Assembly (NCBI RefSeq): GCF_018224925.1
Contig: NZ_JAGTUF010000001.1
Span: 124,001 to 188,000 of the forward strand
Reading direction: 5' to 3'
From: Magnetospirillum sulfuroxidans
GTDB lineage: Bacteria; Pseudomonadota; Alphaproteobacteria; Rhodospirillales; Magnetospirillaceae
Length of the DNA: 64,000 nucleotides
The notes under the pieces are model-generated. The model saw only the letters and a program-made list of their open reading frames with translations. It searched no databases and was not told the origin of the DNA. The position numbers were made by a program, and so were the translations under genes. Shown piece by piece: positions 29,025 to 37,170 of this stretch (position 1 is its first letter; each line of letters begins with the position of its first letter).

Positions 29025-29614
29025 GATCCGCCGTCCTTCTTTTTCTTGCCCTTGGCCTGATCCAGCCGGGCATCGGCGGCGCGGTTGCGCCCTTTGGATT
29101 TGGTTTGCGCCTTTTCGGTCTTGATCGGTTTTGCCGCCTTGGCCGCGCCGCGCGGGCCGTAAAGATCAAGCATCTGCAAGCGGGCGGCGGCCAGACGGTG
29201 GGCCATCACCGGCAAGAAGCGGCGCAGCACTTCGTAGCCAAGCACAGGGTCGGCTTCCATCTTGCGGCGCAGGCATTTGGCGTCGAAGGACAGGGCGCGG
29301 ACCAAGGTGACGGCGCGGGCGTCAAAGGTCATCCGATAAGGGGCAATCATCCATGACCAGCCGGCGATCTCGCCTTCGCCGATGGTTTCAACGATGATTG
29401 GCGGCTGGGCCGGCTGGTCGATCTCGATGGCGACGGTGCCGGCGCGAATCAGGAAGAATTTGGCGGCTTCGTCGCCTTGGCGGAACAGCATGTCCCCGGT
29501 TTCGAACCGTTCATTGGCGGCGCAGCCGGTCAAGAGGTCGCGCAAGGCGGCGTCAATCCCCCGGAAAAAGGGATGTTCGTCGATGATAGGGCCGAGCGTG
29601 TCCGGCTTTACCAT
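29021..29614 (-). CDS. Stand-alone cyclic-nucleotide-binding-like protein in the hydrogenase operon
   Basis: A 197-residue protein starting [17 protein letters not shown], with a strong GGGAGGACC site ahead of 29614. Residues 10-135 form a Crp-like double-stranded beta-helix ([39 protein letters not shown]). No helix-turn-helix follows; the tail (150-197) is Lys/Ala-rich and probably disordered. In the phosphate-binding cassette, [21 protein letters not shown] replaces the usual GE-Arg arrangement, so cAMP binding is uncertain. Placement between the FeS and FAD subunits, with overlaps, suggests a regulatory or structural role in the enzyme itself. Confidence 0.8.
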   Translation of the reverse strand: MVKPDTLGPIIDEHPFFRGIDAALRDLLTGCAANERFETGDMLFRQGDEAAKFFLIRAGTVAIEIDQPAQPPIIVETIGEGEIAGWSWMIAPYRMTFDARAVTLVRALSFDAKCLRRKMEADPVLGYEVLRRFLPVMAHRLAAARLQMLDLYGPRGAAKAAKPIKTEKAQTKSKGRNRAADARLDQAKGKKKKDGGS

Positions 29615-29616
29615 GG

Positions 29617-30747
29617 TCAGGTCCTCCCTTGATCGGTGATGGCGGCGGCTTCCTCGGTGATGTCGATTCCCACCGGACACCAGGTGATGCAGCGGCCGCA
29701 ACCAACGCAGCCGGTCTCGTCGAATTGATCGACCCAGGTGGATAATTTGTGGGTGATCCATTGCCGATAGCGTGACCGGGTTTCGGTGCGCACGGCGCCG
29801 CCGTGGATATAGGAAAAATCCAACGTGAAGCAGGAATCCCACTTCCGCCAGCGTTCGGCGTGATCGCCCTTAAGGTCGGTGACGTCGTCGATCGTGGTGC
29901 AAAAGCAGGTCGGGCAGACCATGGTGCAATTGCCGCAACTCAGGCAGCGTTCGGCCAGCTGATCCCAGCGTGGATGCTCGGGATTGGCGGCCAGCGCGCG
30001 GGCGGCGGCGGCATCCAGCCGTCTTTGTTGCTGACCGGCATGCCGGAGCGATCGTTCCGCCGCAGAGAGGTCGGCCGGGCTGGCCTTGCCGGTTTTCAGG
30101 GCCTTGAGCATCTTGGCCCCGCGCGGGCTGCCCGCTTCGGTGATAAAGACGTGGCGGTCCTTGGTCACCACTTCCACCAGCTTGATATCGTATCCCGTGG
30201 TAACCTCGGGGCCGCTGCCCATGGCAAGGCAAAAACAGGTGGAATCGGCCTCGTTGCATTGCACGGCGACGACAAAAGCCTCGGCCAGACGGCGTTGGTA
30301 ACCAGGATCGGCGAAGTCGCGGTCGCCGAACACCTTGGCTTGCCGGCCCATGGCCGCCAACTCGCAGGCGCGCACGCCGATAAAGGCCATGGGCGGCGAT
30401 GGTGGGGGCGGGGCATCAACGGCAAAGCCGCCATTTTGACGGCTGGCGCCGAATATTTTCTGTCGCGGCGGGTAAAGCTGCCGCTTCCATCCCTGTGGCG
30501 CCAAGCCATAGCCGAACAGCGCATCGTCATCGCGACGACGCAGACGGTAACGGCCGGGGCTTTGTTCGGCCCCCCAGCCGGCGGGCAGGGCGTCGATACT
30601 GTCGATGACGTCATAAACCACCGCGTCGTCAGCCCGGTGCGGGCCGATAACCTGATATCCCTTGTCGCGAAGAAGCTTGATCAAACCGTCCAGTCCGCTG
30701 GTGTCGAGGACCGGTGTGGCGATGCTGTTGCTCTTGGCCTTGGCCAT
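29617..30747 (-). CDS. Hydrogenase iron-sulfur (beta) subunit
   Basis: A 376-residue protein with two [4Fe-4S] ferredoxin motifs in the C-terminal half: [16 protein letters not shown] and [16 protein letters not shown]. The N-terminal half contains [10 protein letters not shown] and a C-F-C pair in STCFCLAMG, as in the HydB/AsrA-like family. It links the FAD subunit with the hydrogenase core. The ATG at 30747 is preferred to the adjacent GTG at 30750. First gene of the operon. Confidence 0.9.
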   Translation of the reverse strand: MAKAKSNSIATPVLDTSGLDGLIKLLRDKGYQVIGPHRADDAVVYDVIDSIDALPAGWGAEQSPGRYRLRRRDDDALFGYGLAPQGWKRQLYPPRQKIFGASRQNGGFAVDAPPPPSPPMAFIGVRACELAAMGRQAKVFGDRDFADPGYQRRLAEAFVVAVQCNEADSTCFCLAMGSGPEVTTGYDIKLVEVVTKDRHVFITEAGSPRGAKMLKALKTGKASPADLSAAERSLRHAGQQQRRLDAAAARALAANPEHPRWDQLAERCLSCGNCTMVCPTCFCTTIDDVTDLKGDHAERWRKWDSCFTLDFSYIHGGAVRTETRSRYRQWITHKLSTWVDQFDETGCVGCGRCITWCPVGIDITEEAAAITDQGRT

Positions 30748-31146
30748 CACTCCCCCCCGTTATTCAGTAAGGGCCAAGTGATGCTACACCCACAGCTTCT
30801 TTCCGCCAATCACTCACATGAGTAAACCGCGCAAACCAGCAATGACAATATTTAGTGGAAACTTCAAATATTGCGGCGACAGTTTGGAATGATTTTTACC
30901 AGCAGCATTCCTTCATCGACCAGCATTACGGGGCGCCCCAATCTGGTCAGGTCGGCCTGGCACGCCTAAGCCTTCCAAAGCTTGCGTCAAGCCAATCTGG
31001 AGGAGAATGTGGTCGGCACTGTTTGCGACGACTGCATCGCTTATCGCAAGCATGAAGGCTAAACCCCTGGGGGCATGGGTCTTTTCCGTTGTCAACGCAC
31101 CGCCCTCTAGCCTAGAACAGAGTCAACGAAGGCGGAGCGGACAAAC
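30748..31146. other. 399-bp gap between hydrogenase operon and GNAT gene
   Basis: The only clear element is the inverted repeat at 30846-30873. A weak coding trace runs on the plus strand from the GTG at 30855: VETSNIAATVWNDFYQQ..., which in the +1 frame after about 30970 would continue QSLRQANLEENVVGTVCDD and end at 31062. It could be a decayed small gene. No promoter hexamers stand out. Confidence 0.5.
30846..30873. promoter_or_regulatory. Inverted repeat upstream of the hydrogenase operon
   Basis: CAATATTT-N12-AAATATTG, a perfect 8-bp inverted repeat in otherwise GC-rich DNA, about 100 bp ahead of the first hydrogenase gene. Candidate operator; cognate regulator not known. Confidence 0.45.
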
Positions 31147-31644
31147 ATGCCCGAAATCCTGATGCGCGGCGGGGATAGCGCATATACGTTGCGGACGGCG
31201 ACTCATGGCGATATCGCCCAGGTCGCCGCTATCGACGTTTCCATTACCGGCATTGAAAAGCCCGGTTATTGGGAAGACATTCATGATCGCTATGTGCGTC
31301 AGCCAGCCGCCGATCCCGGCTTGGCCCATCTCAACCGATTGTTCTTGTGTGCCTGCCAGGGCGAGCAGGTGATCGGCTTCATCGTCGGTGAAATCCGTGC
31401 CTGGGAATTCGGCTCGCCGCCGTGCGGCTGGGTGTTCGCCATCGGCATCAATCGCGATGTGCGCACCCGCTATGTCGGGCAAACCCTGTTCCAGGCGGTG
31501 TGCGACAGTTTCCGTCAGGCCGGGGTGACCACCATTCGCACCATGCTGGCCCGCGACAATACCTTGGCCATGAGCTTCTTTCGCAGCCAAGGCATGATGG
31601 CCGGTCCGTTCATTCAGTTGGAAATGGAGCTGGCGGCGCCATGA
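31147..31644 (+). CDS. GNAT-family N-acetyltransferase (RimI-like)
   Basis: A 165-residue single-domain GNAT. A central beta strand (GWVFAIGINRDVRTRYVGQTLFQAV) carries the acetyl-CoA region, although the usual R/Q-x-x-G-x-G/A is changed to RTRYVGQ. The C-terminal RDNTLAMSFFRSQGM is typical of the family. Substrate unknown. It overlaps the Rrf2 gene start (ATGA), so the two are co-translated. Confidence 0.8.
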   Translation: MPEILMRGGDSAYTLRTATHGDIAQVAAIDVSITGIEKPGYWEDIHDRYVRQPAADPGLAHLNRLFLCACQGEQVIGFIVGEIRAWEFGSPPCGWVFAIGINRDVRTRYVGQTLFQAVCDSFRQAGVTTIRTMLARDNTLAMSFFRSQGMMAGPFIQLEMELAAP

Positions 31645-32051
31645 AGTTGCAAAAAGCCACGCGCTGCGCCTTGTTCGCCATCCTTGAACTGGCCGGTGAT
31701 CCCGGTCGGCAAATGTCGGCCCATGAAATCGCCGAAAAATACGGCATTTCCACCAACCATCTGGCCAAGGTGCTGCGCTCGCTGGGGCGTGCCGGGCTGC
31801 TGGAAGCGGTGCGCGGTGCCGGCGGCGGCTATCGCTTTTCCGGCTCGGTCAAGCGCACCACGCTTTTGGATGTGATCCAGTTGTTCGAAACCATCGATCC
31901 GTTGGCGCGGGGCGAACGCGAGGACGGCGACGGCACCCCCGGTGGCGGCGCCCTGTGTCAGGTGTTGACCGAAATCGAAGACATCGCCCGGGCCACCTTC
32001 GCCTCCATCAGTCTGGAAACCATGCTGAAGCTGGTGGACAAGAAGGGCTGA
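31641..32051 (+). CDS. Rrf2-family transcriptional regulator without the cysteine triad
   Basis: A 136-residue Rrf2 protein: the winged helix spans residues 1-65 (KATRCALFAILELAG, SAHEIAEKYGISTNHLAKVLRSLGRAGLLEAVRGAGGGYRF). IscR/NsrR-type regulators use three cysteines around residues 90-105 to bind an FeS cluster; here only one (GALCQVL) is present, so it probably senses something else. It is followed by a terminator and then by an operator-like array in front of the aromatic cluster, a likely target. Confidence 0.88.
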   Translation: MKLQKATRCALFAILELAGDPGRQMSAHEIAEKYGISTNHLAKVLRSLGRAGLLEAVRGAGGGYRFSGSVKRTTLLDVIQLFETIDPLARGEREDGDGTPGGGALCQVLTEIEDIARATFASISLETMLKLVDKKG

Positions 32052-32098
32052 GGCTTTTTCCCGATCCGTTTCATCCGTCCTTTCTTGTTGATTGAAGC

Positions 32099-32131
32099 CC
32101 CGCCCGGTTCGCTCCGGGCGGGGTTTTTGTT
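32099..32131 (+). terminator. Rho-independent terminator after the Rrf2 gene
   Basis: A 9-bp GC stem, cccgcccgg (32099-32107) / ccgggcggg (32114-32122), with loop TTCGCT, followed by GTTTTTGTT. Confidence 0.93.
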
Positions 32132-32146
32132 GCAGTGCGTTTCCGG

Positions 32147-32176
32147 TTGACAGAATAAGTTCTGCATTTCAGAATT
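32147..32176 (+). promoter_or_regulatory. Promoter with alternating CAGAA/TTCTG operator
   Basis: TTGACA (32147-32152) starts a probable promoter; a weak -10, AGAATT, follows 18 bases later. Overlapping it are CAGAA (32151-32155), TTCTG (32160-32164) and CAGAA (32170-32174), forming two nested inverted repeats with 4- and 5-base spacers. The site is about 60 bp ahead of the MBL gene and 100 bp behind the Rrf2 gene. Confidence 0.6.
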
Positions 32177-32215
32177 GCCTGCAAGACCCCATGGGCTCAA
32201 CGGAGACAGGTTTTC

Positions 32216-33181
32216 ATGAGCAAGCAATTCGCCTCGGTGGCCGATCTGGAAGAAAAAAAGACCACTTTCACTCAATTGTCGGAACACGCCTGGGGCTATA
32301 CCGCCGAGGGCGATCCCAATGCCGGCGTGGTCATCGGCGATGACGGCGTGCTGATCGTCGACGCCCTGGCCACCCCGGTGATGGCCCGTCGTCTGATCGC
32401 CGAAATCCGCAAGGTCACCGACAAGCCGATCAAATATGTGGTGCTGTCGCATTATCACGCCGTGCGCGTGCTCGGCGCTTCGGCCTATTCCGCCGAAGGC
32501 TGCCAGCAGGTCATCGCCAGCCAAGGCACCTATGATCTGATCGTCGAACGCGGCGAGCATGACATGAAGTCGGAATACGACCGCTTTCCCCGTTTGTTCC
32601 AGAATTTCGAGACGGTGCCCGGTCTGACGTGGCCGACCTTGGTGTTCCAGGAATCGATGACCCTGTACCTGGGCAAGCTGGAAGTGCAGATCAAGCATTT
32701 GGGGGCCGGCCACACCAAGGGCGACACCGTGGTCTGGCTGCCGAGTGAAAAGGTGCTGTTCTCGGGCGATTTGGTGGAATGCGAGGCGGCTTGCTATACC
32801 GGCGACGCTCATCTGCGGCAATGGCCGGCGACCTTGGCCGCTTTGCGCACGCTTGGCGCCGAAAAGCTGGTGCCCGGCCGCGGTCCGGCGTTGCTGAACC
32901 CGGCCGAAGTGGCCAAGGGCCTGGATTATACCAGCGATTTCGTCGGCACCTTGTACCAATCGGCGGCGGAAGCGGTGGCCCAGGGCATGGACCTGTTCCA
33001 GGCGATGAAGCATGTGCGTCTGGCCATGGACCCCAAATTCGCCCAGGTCTTCATCTATGAACATTGCCTGCCGTTCGATGTCAGCCGCGCCTTTGACGAA
33101 GCCGCCGGCATCGACCATCCGCGCATCTGGACGGCGGAACGCGACAAGGAATTGTGGGCGGCGCTGCAAAAGGAAGTCTGA
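32216..33181 (+). CDS. MBL-fold protein of the aromatic cluster
   Basis: A 321-residue metallo-beta-lactamase-fold protein related to SoxH/quinoprotein-relay hydrolases. The usual HxHxDH metal motif is replaced by SHYHAVRVLG (second half V-R instead of D-H), while the downstream GAGHTKGDT and FSGDLVE are kept, so at most one metal site seems complete. Its role is unknown; position as first gene of the aromatic set suggests it handles a thioester or lactone intermediate, which is inference. No signal peptide. Confidence 0.8.
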   Translation: MSKQFASVADLEEKKTTFTQLSEHAWGYTAEGDPNAGVVIGDDGVLIVDALATPVMARRLIAEIRKVTDKPIKYVVLSHYHAVRVLGASAYSAEGCQQVIASQGTYDLIVERGEHDMKSEYDRFPRLFQNFETVPGLTWPTLVFQESMTLYLGKLEVQIKHLGAGHTKGDTVVWLPSEKVLFSGDLVECEAACYTGDAHLRQWPATLAALRTLGAEKLVPGRGPALLNPAEVAKGLDYTSDFVGTLYQSAAEAVAQGMDLFQAMKHVRLAMDPKFAQVFIYEHCLPFDVSRAFDEAAGIDHPRIWTAERDKELWAALQKEV

Positions 33182-33269
33182 TTTTTCATTCATGCCCGCT
33201 TGGGCGGGCGTCGCGGCGACAACCGGGGATCAACTCCGGGCGCTTTTAATCACACAGGGAGGAGATATC

Positions 33270-34922
33270 GTGCTCAAGACCTACGCATATCCGAAATACC
33301 AGTTCCGCCTGCCCACCGGGGCCGGCGGCGACACCGTTCCGCGCTACCCGGTGGTGGTGGTGGGGGCTGGCCCGGTGGGCATGGCCGCCGCCATCGATTT
33401 GGCCCAACAGGGCGTGCCGGTGGTGATCTTGGATGACGACGACACCGTTTCGGTCGGCTCTCGCGGGGTGTGTTACGCCAAGCGGGCGCTGGAGGTGCTT
33501 GACCGCCTGGGCGTCGGCGATCCGGTGGTCGATAAAGGGGTGAGCTGGAATGTCGGCCGCACCTTCTTCCGCGAGGAAGAGGTCTATAACTTCAATCTCA
33601 AGCCCAATGCCGACCAGAAGCGGCCGGGCATGATCAATCTTCAACAGTATTATCTGGAAGAGTACGAAATCAATCGCCTGGCCCAGTTCGACAGCGTCGA
33701 GCTGTGCTGGAAGAACAAGGTGGTCGGGGTCGAGCCGCAAGACGACAAGGTGACCGTCAAGGTGCAAACCCCCGACGGTTTCTACACCCTGGAAACCGAT
33801 TGGCTGATCGTCGCCGATGGCGCCCGCTCGCCCATCCGTTCCATGCTCAACCTGGATATCGACGGCAAGATCTTCATGGACCGTTTTCTTATCGCCGATG
33901 TGGTGATGGAAGCGGAATTCCCGCCCGAGCGCTGGTTCTGGTTCGATCCGCCGTTCCATCCGGGGCAATCGGTGCTGTTGCATCGCCAATCCGATAATTG
34001 CTGGCGCATTGATTTCCAGTTGGGCTGGCAAGCGGACCCGGAAGAGGAAAAGAAGCCGGAAAAGGTTATCCCGCGGATCAAGGCGATGCTGGGCGACGAC
34101 CGTCCGTTCGAACTGGAATGGGTCAGTGTCTATACCTTCCAGTGTCGGCGGATGACTGATTTCCGGCATGGCCGTGTGTTCTTTGCCGGCGATTGCGCCC
34201 ATCAGGTGTCGCCGTTCGGCGCCCGTGGGGCCAATTCCGGCATTCAGGACACCGATAATCTGGTGTGGAAGCTAAAGCTGGTGATGGACGGCAAGGCGCC
34301 GCCAAGCCTGCTCGACACCTATAGCCGCGAACGCACCTGGGGCGCCGACGAGAACCTGATGAATTCGACCCGATCGACCGATTTCATCACGCCGAAATCC
34401 AAGACCTCGCTGACCTTCCGCAACGCCACCTTGGGTCTGGCGCGCAAGCATCCGTTCGCCCGCGCCCTGGTCAATTCCGGCCGTCTGTCGGTGCCGTGTT
34501 TCTATACCGACTCACGCCTGAACACCGCCGATACCGATGCCTTCGGCGGCGATATGGTTCCCGGTGCGGCCATGGATGACGCTTCGATCCGGGTTAACGG
34601 CGAGGACGGCTGGCTGCTCGATCATGTCGGCAACCAGTTCATCGCCTTGGTCTATGCCCCCCAAGCGGCCTTGGCTGGCGCCGACGCCCTGCTGTCGGAC
34701 CCCATCGGCGTGACCACCATCGCCGTGGTTCCGGCCGGCGGCAAGGCTTTGCCTGGGATGATGGCTTTCGAAGACGTCAACGGCACCTTCGCCAAGGCCT
34801 ATGACGCCACGCCGGGCAGCGTGCATCTGCTGCGTCCGGATCAACACGTTACCGCCCGTTGGCGCACATTCGATGCGGCGGCCATCCGCGCTGCCGTCGC
34901 CCGCGCCACCTGCAATTCCTGA
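33270..34922 (+). CDS. FAD-dependent aromatic ring monooxygenase (MhpA-like)
   Basis: A 550-residue class A flavoprotein. The FAD dinucleotide motif VVGAGPVGMAAAIDLAQQGV is near residues 29-48, the middle motif DWLIVADGARS near 187, and FFAGDCAHQVSPFGARGANSGIQD near 304; the C-terminus is thioredoxin-like, as in phenol/3-HPP hydroxylases. It would hydroxylate an aromatic acid using NAD(P)H and O2. The GTG at 33270 has a GGGAGGAG site 6 bases upstream; the open frame before it overlaps the MBL gene. Exact substrate unknown. Confidence 0.87.
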   Translation: MLKTYAYPKYQFRLPTGAGGDTVPRYPVVVVGAGPVGMAAAIDLAQQGVPVVILDDDDTVSVGSRGVCYAKRALEVLDRLGVGDPVVDKGVSWNVGRTFFREEEVYNFNLKPNADQKRPGMINLQQYYLEEYEINRLAQFDSVELCWKNKVVGVEPQDDKVTVKVQTPDGFYTLETDWLIVADGARSPIRSMLNLDIDGKIFMDRFLIADVVMEAEFPPERWFWFDPPFHPGQSVLLHRQSDNCWRIDFQLGWQADPEEEKKPEKVIPRIKAMLGDDRPFELEWVSVYTFQCRRMTDFRHGRVFFAGDCAHQVSPFGARGANSGIQDTDNLVWKLKLVMDGKAPPSLLDTYSRERTWGADENLMNSTRSTDFITPKSKTSLTFRNATLGLARKHPFARALVNSGRLSVPCFYTDSRLNTADTDAFGGDMVPGAAMDDASIRVNGEDGWLLDHVGNQFIALVYAPQAALAGADALLSDPIGVTTIAVVPAGGKALPGMMAFEDVNGTFAKAYDATPGSVHLLRPDQHVTARWRTFDAAAIRAAVARATCNS

Positions 34923-34936
34923 GCGGGAGAAAACAG

Positions 34937-35161
34937 ATGTCGCTCATCACCACCGCCAATTTCTACCAAACGGGCAAGCGCTATTTCCGCGATTTCAGCC
35001 CTAACGACGATTTCTATGAAATGCTGATCGAAACTCATCGCGATCTGACCGACGAACAAAGCGCGTTGGTCAATGCCAAGCTGATCTTGCTGTTGGCCAA
35101 TCACATCGGTGACATGGATGTGCTGGCCGAGGCGATGAAAGCCGCGCGCGAGGATGTGTAA
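34937..35161 (+). CDS. DUF2783 family small protein
   Basis: A 74-residue protein (MSLITTANFYQTGKRYFRDF...) with two predicted helices and no metal motif. DUF2783 proteins are typically encoded right behind a flavin monooxygenase in clusters like this, so it may be an accessory factor; no function is established. The ATG at 34937 is preceded by GCGGGAGA, 14 bp after the monooxygenase stop. Confidence 0.75.
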   Translation: MSLITTANFYQTGKRYFRDFSPNDDFYEMLIETHRDLTDEQSALVNAKLILLLANHIGDMDVLAEAMKAAREDV

Positions 35162-35172
35162 CCCGTGAGCTT

Positions 35173-35205
35173 CACCGTCACCTCGGTCTCGGCGAGGTGA
35201 CGGTG
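35173..35205 (+). promoter_or_regulatory. Intercistronic hairpin
   Basis: A perfect 13-bp stem, caccgtcacctcg / cgaggtgacggtg, with a 7-base loop between the DUF2783 and FAH genes. No T-run follows, so it is more likely a processing or stability element than a terminator. Confidence 0.6.
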
Positions 35206-35234
35206 TCGCCCAAGTGTATAAGGATGACCTAGGC

Positions 35235-36248
35235 ATGAAGCTCGCAACCCTGAAGGCCGGCGGCCGCGATGGTACCCTGGTGGTGGTCAGCCGCGATCTG
35301 TCGCGCTGTGTCGCCGTCCCCAGCATCGCCGGCACCTTGCAAGCGGCGCTGGACGATTGGGAACGGTTGGCGCCGAAGCTGGATGCGGTTTCCGTCGGGC
35401 TCAATGCCGGGCATCTGGCCGACGCCTTTGCCTTTGACCCGGCCGCCTGTGCTTCGCCCTTGCCGCGGGCCTATCAATGGGCCGATGGCTCGGCCTATAT
35501 CAATCACGTCGAACTGGTGCGCAAGGCCCGTGGCGCGACGCTGCCGCCGGAATTTCACACCGATCCGCTGATGTATCAGGGCGGCTCGGATTGCTTTGTC
35601 GGGCCGTGCGACGACATTATCGCCGTGACCGAGGATTGGGGTATTGATCTGGAAGCGGAAGTGGCGGTGATCACCGGCGACGTGCCCATGGCCGCGTCGT
35701 TGGAATGCTGCGCCGGGGCCATCCGCCTGATCATGCTGGTCAACGACGTCTCGTTGCGCAATCTGATCCCGGCGGAACTGGCCAAGGGGTTTGGCTTTTT
35801 GCAGTCCAAGCCGGCTTCGGCGTTTTCCCCCGTCGCCGTCACCCCGGATGAATTGGGCGATGCCTGGGCCGATGGCAAGGTGCATCTGCCGTTGGTGGTG
35901 GCCATCAACGACACGGCGTTCGGCTGCCCTAATGCCGGCGTCGACATGACTTTCAACTTTCCGCAGCTGGTCGCCCATGTGGCGAAAACCCGCGCATTGG
36001 CGGCGGGCTCTATCATCGGCTCGGGCACGGTGTCCAACAAGCAAGGCGATTTGTGGGGGTCGTCCATCGACAATGGCGGCGTCGGTTATTGCTGTCTGGC
36101 CGAACTGCGCATGTACGAAACCATCGAAGGCGGAGCGGCCAAAACCGGATTCTTGAAGTTCGGGGATCGGGTTCGCATCCACATGGCCGACGGGCAGGGG
36201 CGCAGCATTTTCGGCGCCATCGACCAGACCGTCTCTCGCTTGCCATGA
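35235..36248 (+). CDS. Fumarylacetoacetate hydrolase family protein
   Basis: A 337-residue FAH-fold enzyme. The metal-binding acid motifs lie in DLEAEVAVITG, and LVNDVSLRNLIPAELAKGFGFLQSKP is the FAH family signature. It cleaves fumarylacetoacetate or fumarylpyruvate-type products. Its ATG at 35235 gives MKLATLKAGGRDG, as in family members. Its stop overlaps maiA (ATGA), so the pair carries out consecutive steps: isomerisation, then C-C hydrolysis. Confidence 0.9.
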   Translation: MKLATLKAGGRDGTLVVVSRDLSRCVAVPSIAGTLQAALDDWERLAPKLDAVSVGLNAGHLADAFAFDPAACASPLPRAYQWADGSAYINHVELVRKARGATLPPEFHTDPLMYQGGSDCFVGPCDDIIAVTEDWGIDLEAEVAVITGDVPMAASLECCAGAIRLIMLVNDVSLRNLIPAELAKGFGFLQSKPASAFSPVAVTPDELGDAWADGKVHLPLVVAINDTAFGCPNAGVDMTFNFPQLVAHVAKTRALAAGSIIGSGTVSNKQGDLWGSSIDNGGVGYCCLAELRMYETIEGGAAKTGFLKFGDRVRIHMADGQGRSIFGAIDQTVSRLP

Positions 36249-36889
36249 AGCTTTATACCTATTTCCGTTCCTCCACCGCCTATCGGGTGCGTATCGCCTT
36301 GAACCTTAAGGGGTTGGAATACGAGGCGGTGCCCATCCATCTGGTGCGCGGCGGGGGCGAACAAAAATCCTCGGCCTACCAGGCGATTAATCCGCAAGCC
36401 TTGGTGCCGGCCCTTGACGTCGATGGTCAGGTGCTGACCCAGTCGTTGGCGATCATGGAATATCTGGAGGAGACCCACCCCGAACCGGCCCTGTTGCCGG
36501 CGGATGCGCTGGGGCGCGCCCGTGTGCGCGCCATCGCCCTGGCCATTGCCTGCGAAATCCACCCCATCAATAATCTTCGGGTCCTGCATTATTTGGCGGG
36601 GACATTAGCCCTGGATCAGCGGCAAAAGGATGCGTGGTACCGCCATTGGGTCGAAAGCGGTTTGCTGGCGGTGGAGGCCATGCTCGCCGGGCGATCCGAG
36701 ACCGGCGTGTTTTGCCATGGCGACAATCCCGGCTTGGCCGATTGCTGTCTGCTGCCGCAGGTCTTTAATGCCCAGCGCTTCAAATGCGATTTGGCGGCAA
36801 TGCCGACCATTCGCCGCATCGCCGCCAATTGTCAGGAATTGCCGGCTTTCGCCAAGGCGGCACCCGAGGCGCAGCCGGATTTCGAATAG
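36245..36889 (+). CDS. maiA: Maleylacetoacetate isomerase
   Basis: A 214-residue zeta-class glutathione S-transferase. The glutathione motif SSTAYRVRIALNLKG is at residues 9-23, followed by INPQALVPAL and the SLAIMEYLEETHP block. It isomerises maleylacetoacetate (homogentisate route) or maleylpyruvate (gentisate route) to the fumaryl form. The ring-cleaving dioxygenase that would supply its substrate is not in this window. Confidence 0.92.
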   Translation: MKLYTYFRSSTAYRVRIALNLKGLEYEAVPIHLVRGGGEQKSSAYQAINPQALVPALDVDGQVLTQSLAIMEYLEETHPEPALLPADALGRARVRAIALAIACEIHPINNLRVLHYLAGTLALDQRQKDAWYRHWVESGLLAVEAMLAGRSETGVFCHGDNPGLADCCLLPQVFNAQRFKCDLAAMPTIRRIAANCQELPAFAKAAPEAQPDFE

Positions 36890-36913
36890 ATTGGCGCAGC
36901 CGGATGATGGCGT

Positions 36914-37087
36914 TCAGGCGACCTGCTGGACCAATTCGGGCCGGGCGGGGGATTGGGTTTCCATGTGGACATGGAAGCAGCGTTGACACCACAACACCGG
37001 AGTCAGCTTGCGGTCACGGCTGACCCGATGGCGGGTGCGCTGGTCGCAGGCCGGGCAATGGTGAAATTCGTCGTTGGTTTCGGTCAT
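36914..37087 (-). CDS. Small zinc-ribbon protein, copy 2
   Basis: A 57-residue protein, MTETNDEFHHCPACDQRTRH..., with two Cys pairs, CPAC (11-14) and CQRC (34-37), flanked by His residues (HHCPAC, FHVHMET), consistent with one zinc ribbon. It is about 80% identical to the 58-residue product at 37171-37347, so this is a recent tandem duplication. Function unknown; zinc ribbons of this size often bind nucleic acid or protein. It lies on the strand opposite to maiA and ends 25 bp from it. Confidence 0.75.
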   Translation of the reverse strand: MTETNDEFHHCPACDQRTRHRVSRDRKLTPVLWCQRCFHVHMETQSPARPELVQQVA

Positions 37088-37170
37088 GGTCACGTCCTTG
37101 TCAGGTCGCGCACCCTATACTAAAAGCCATATATGTAAAGATTGTTTGTGAGGTATCGCAAACGGTGGAT

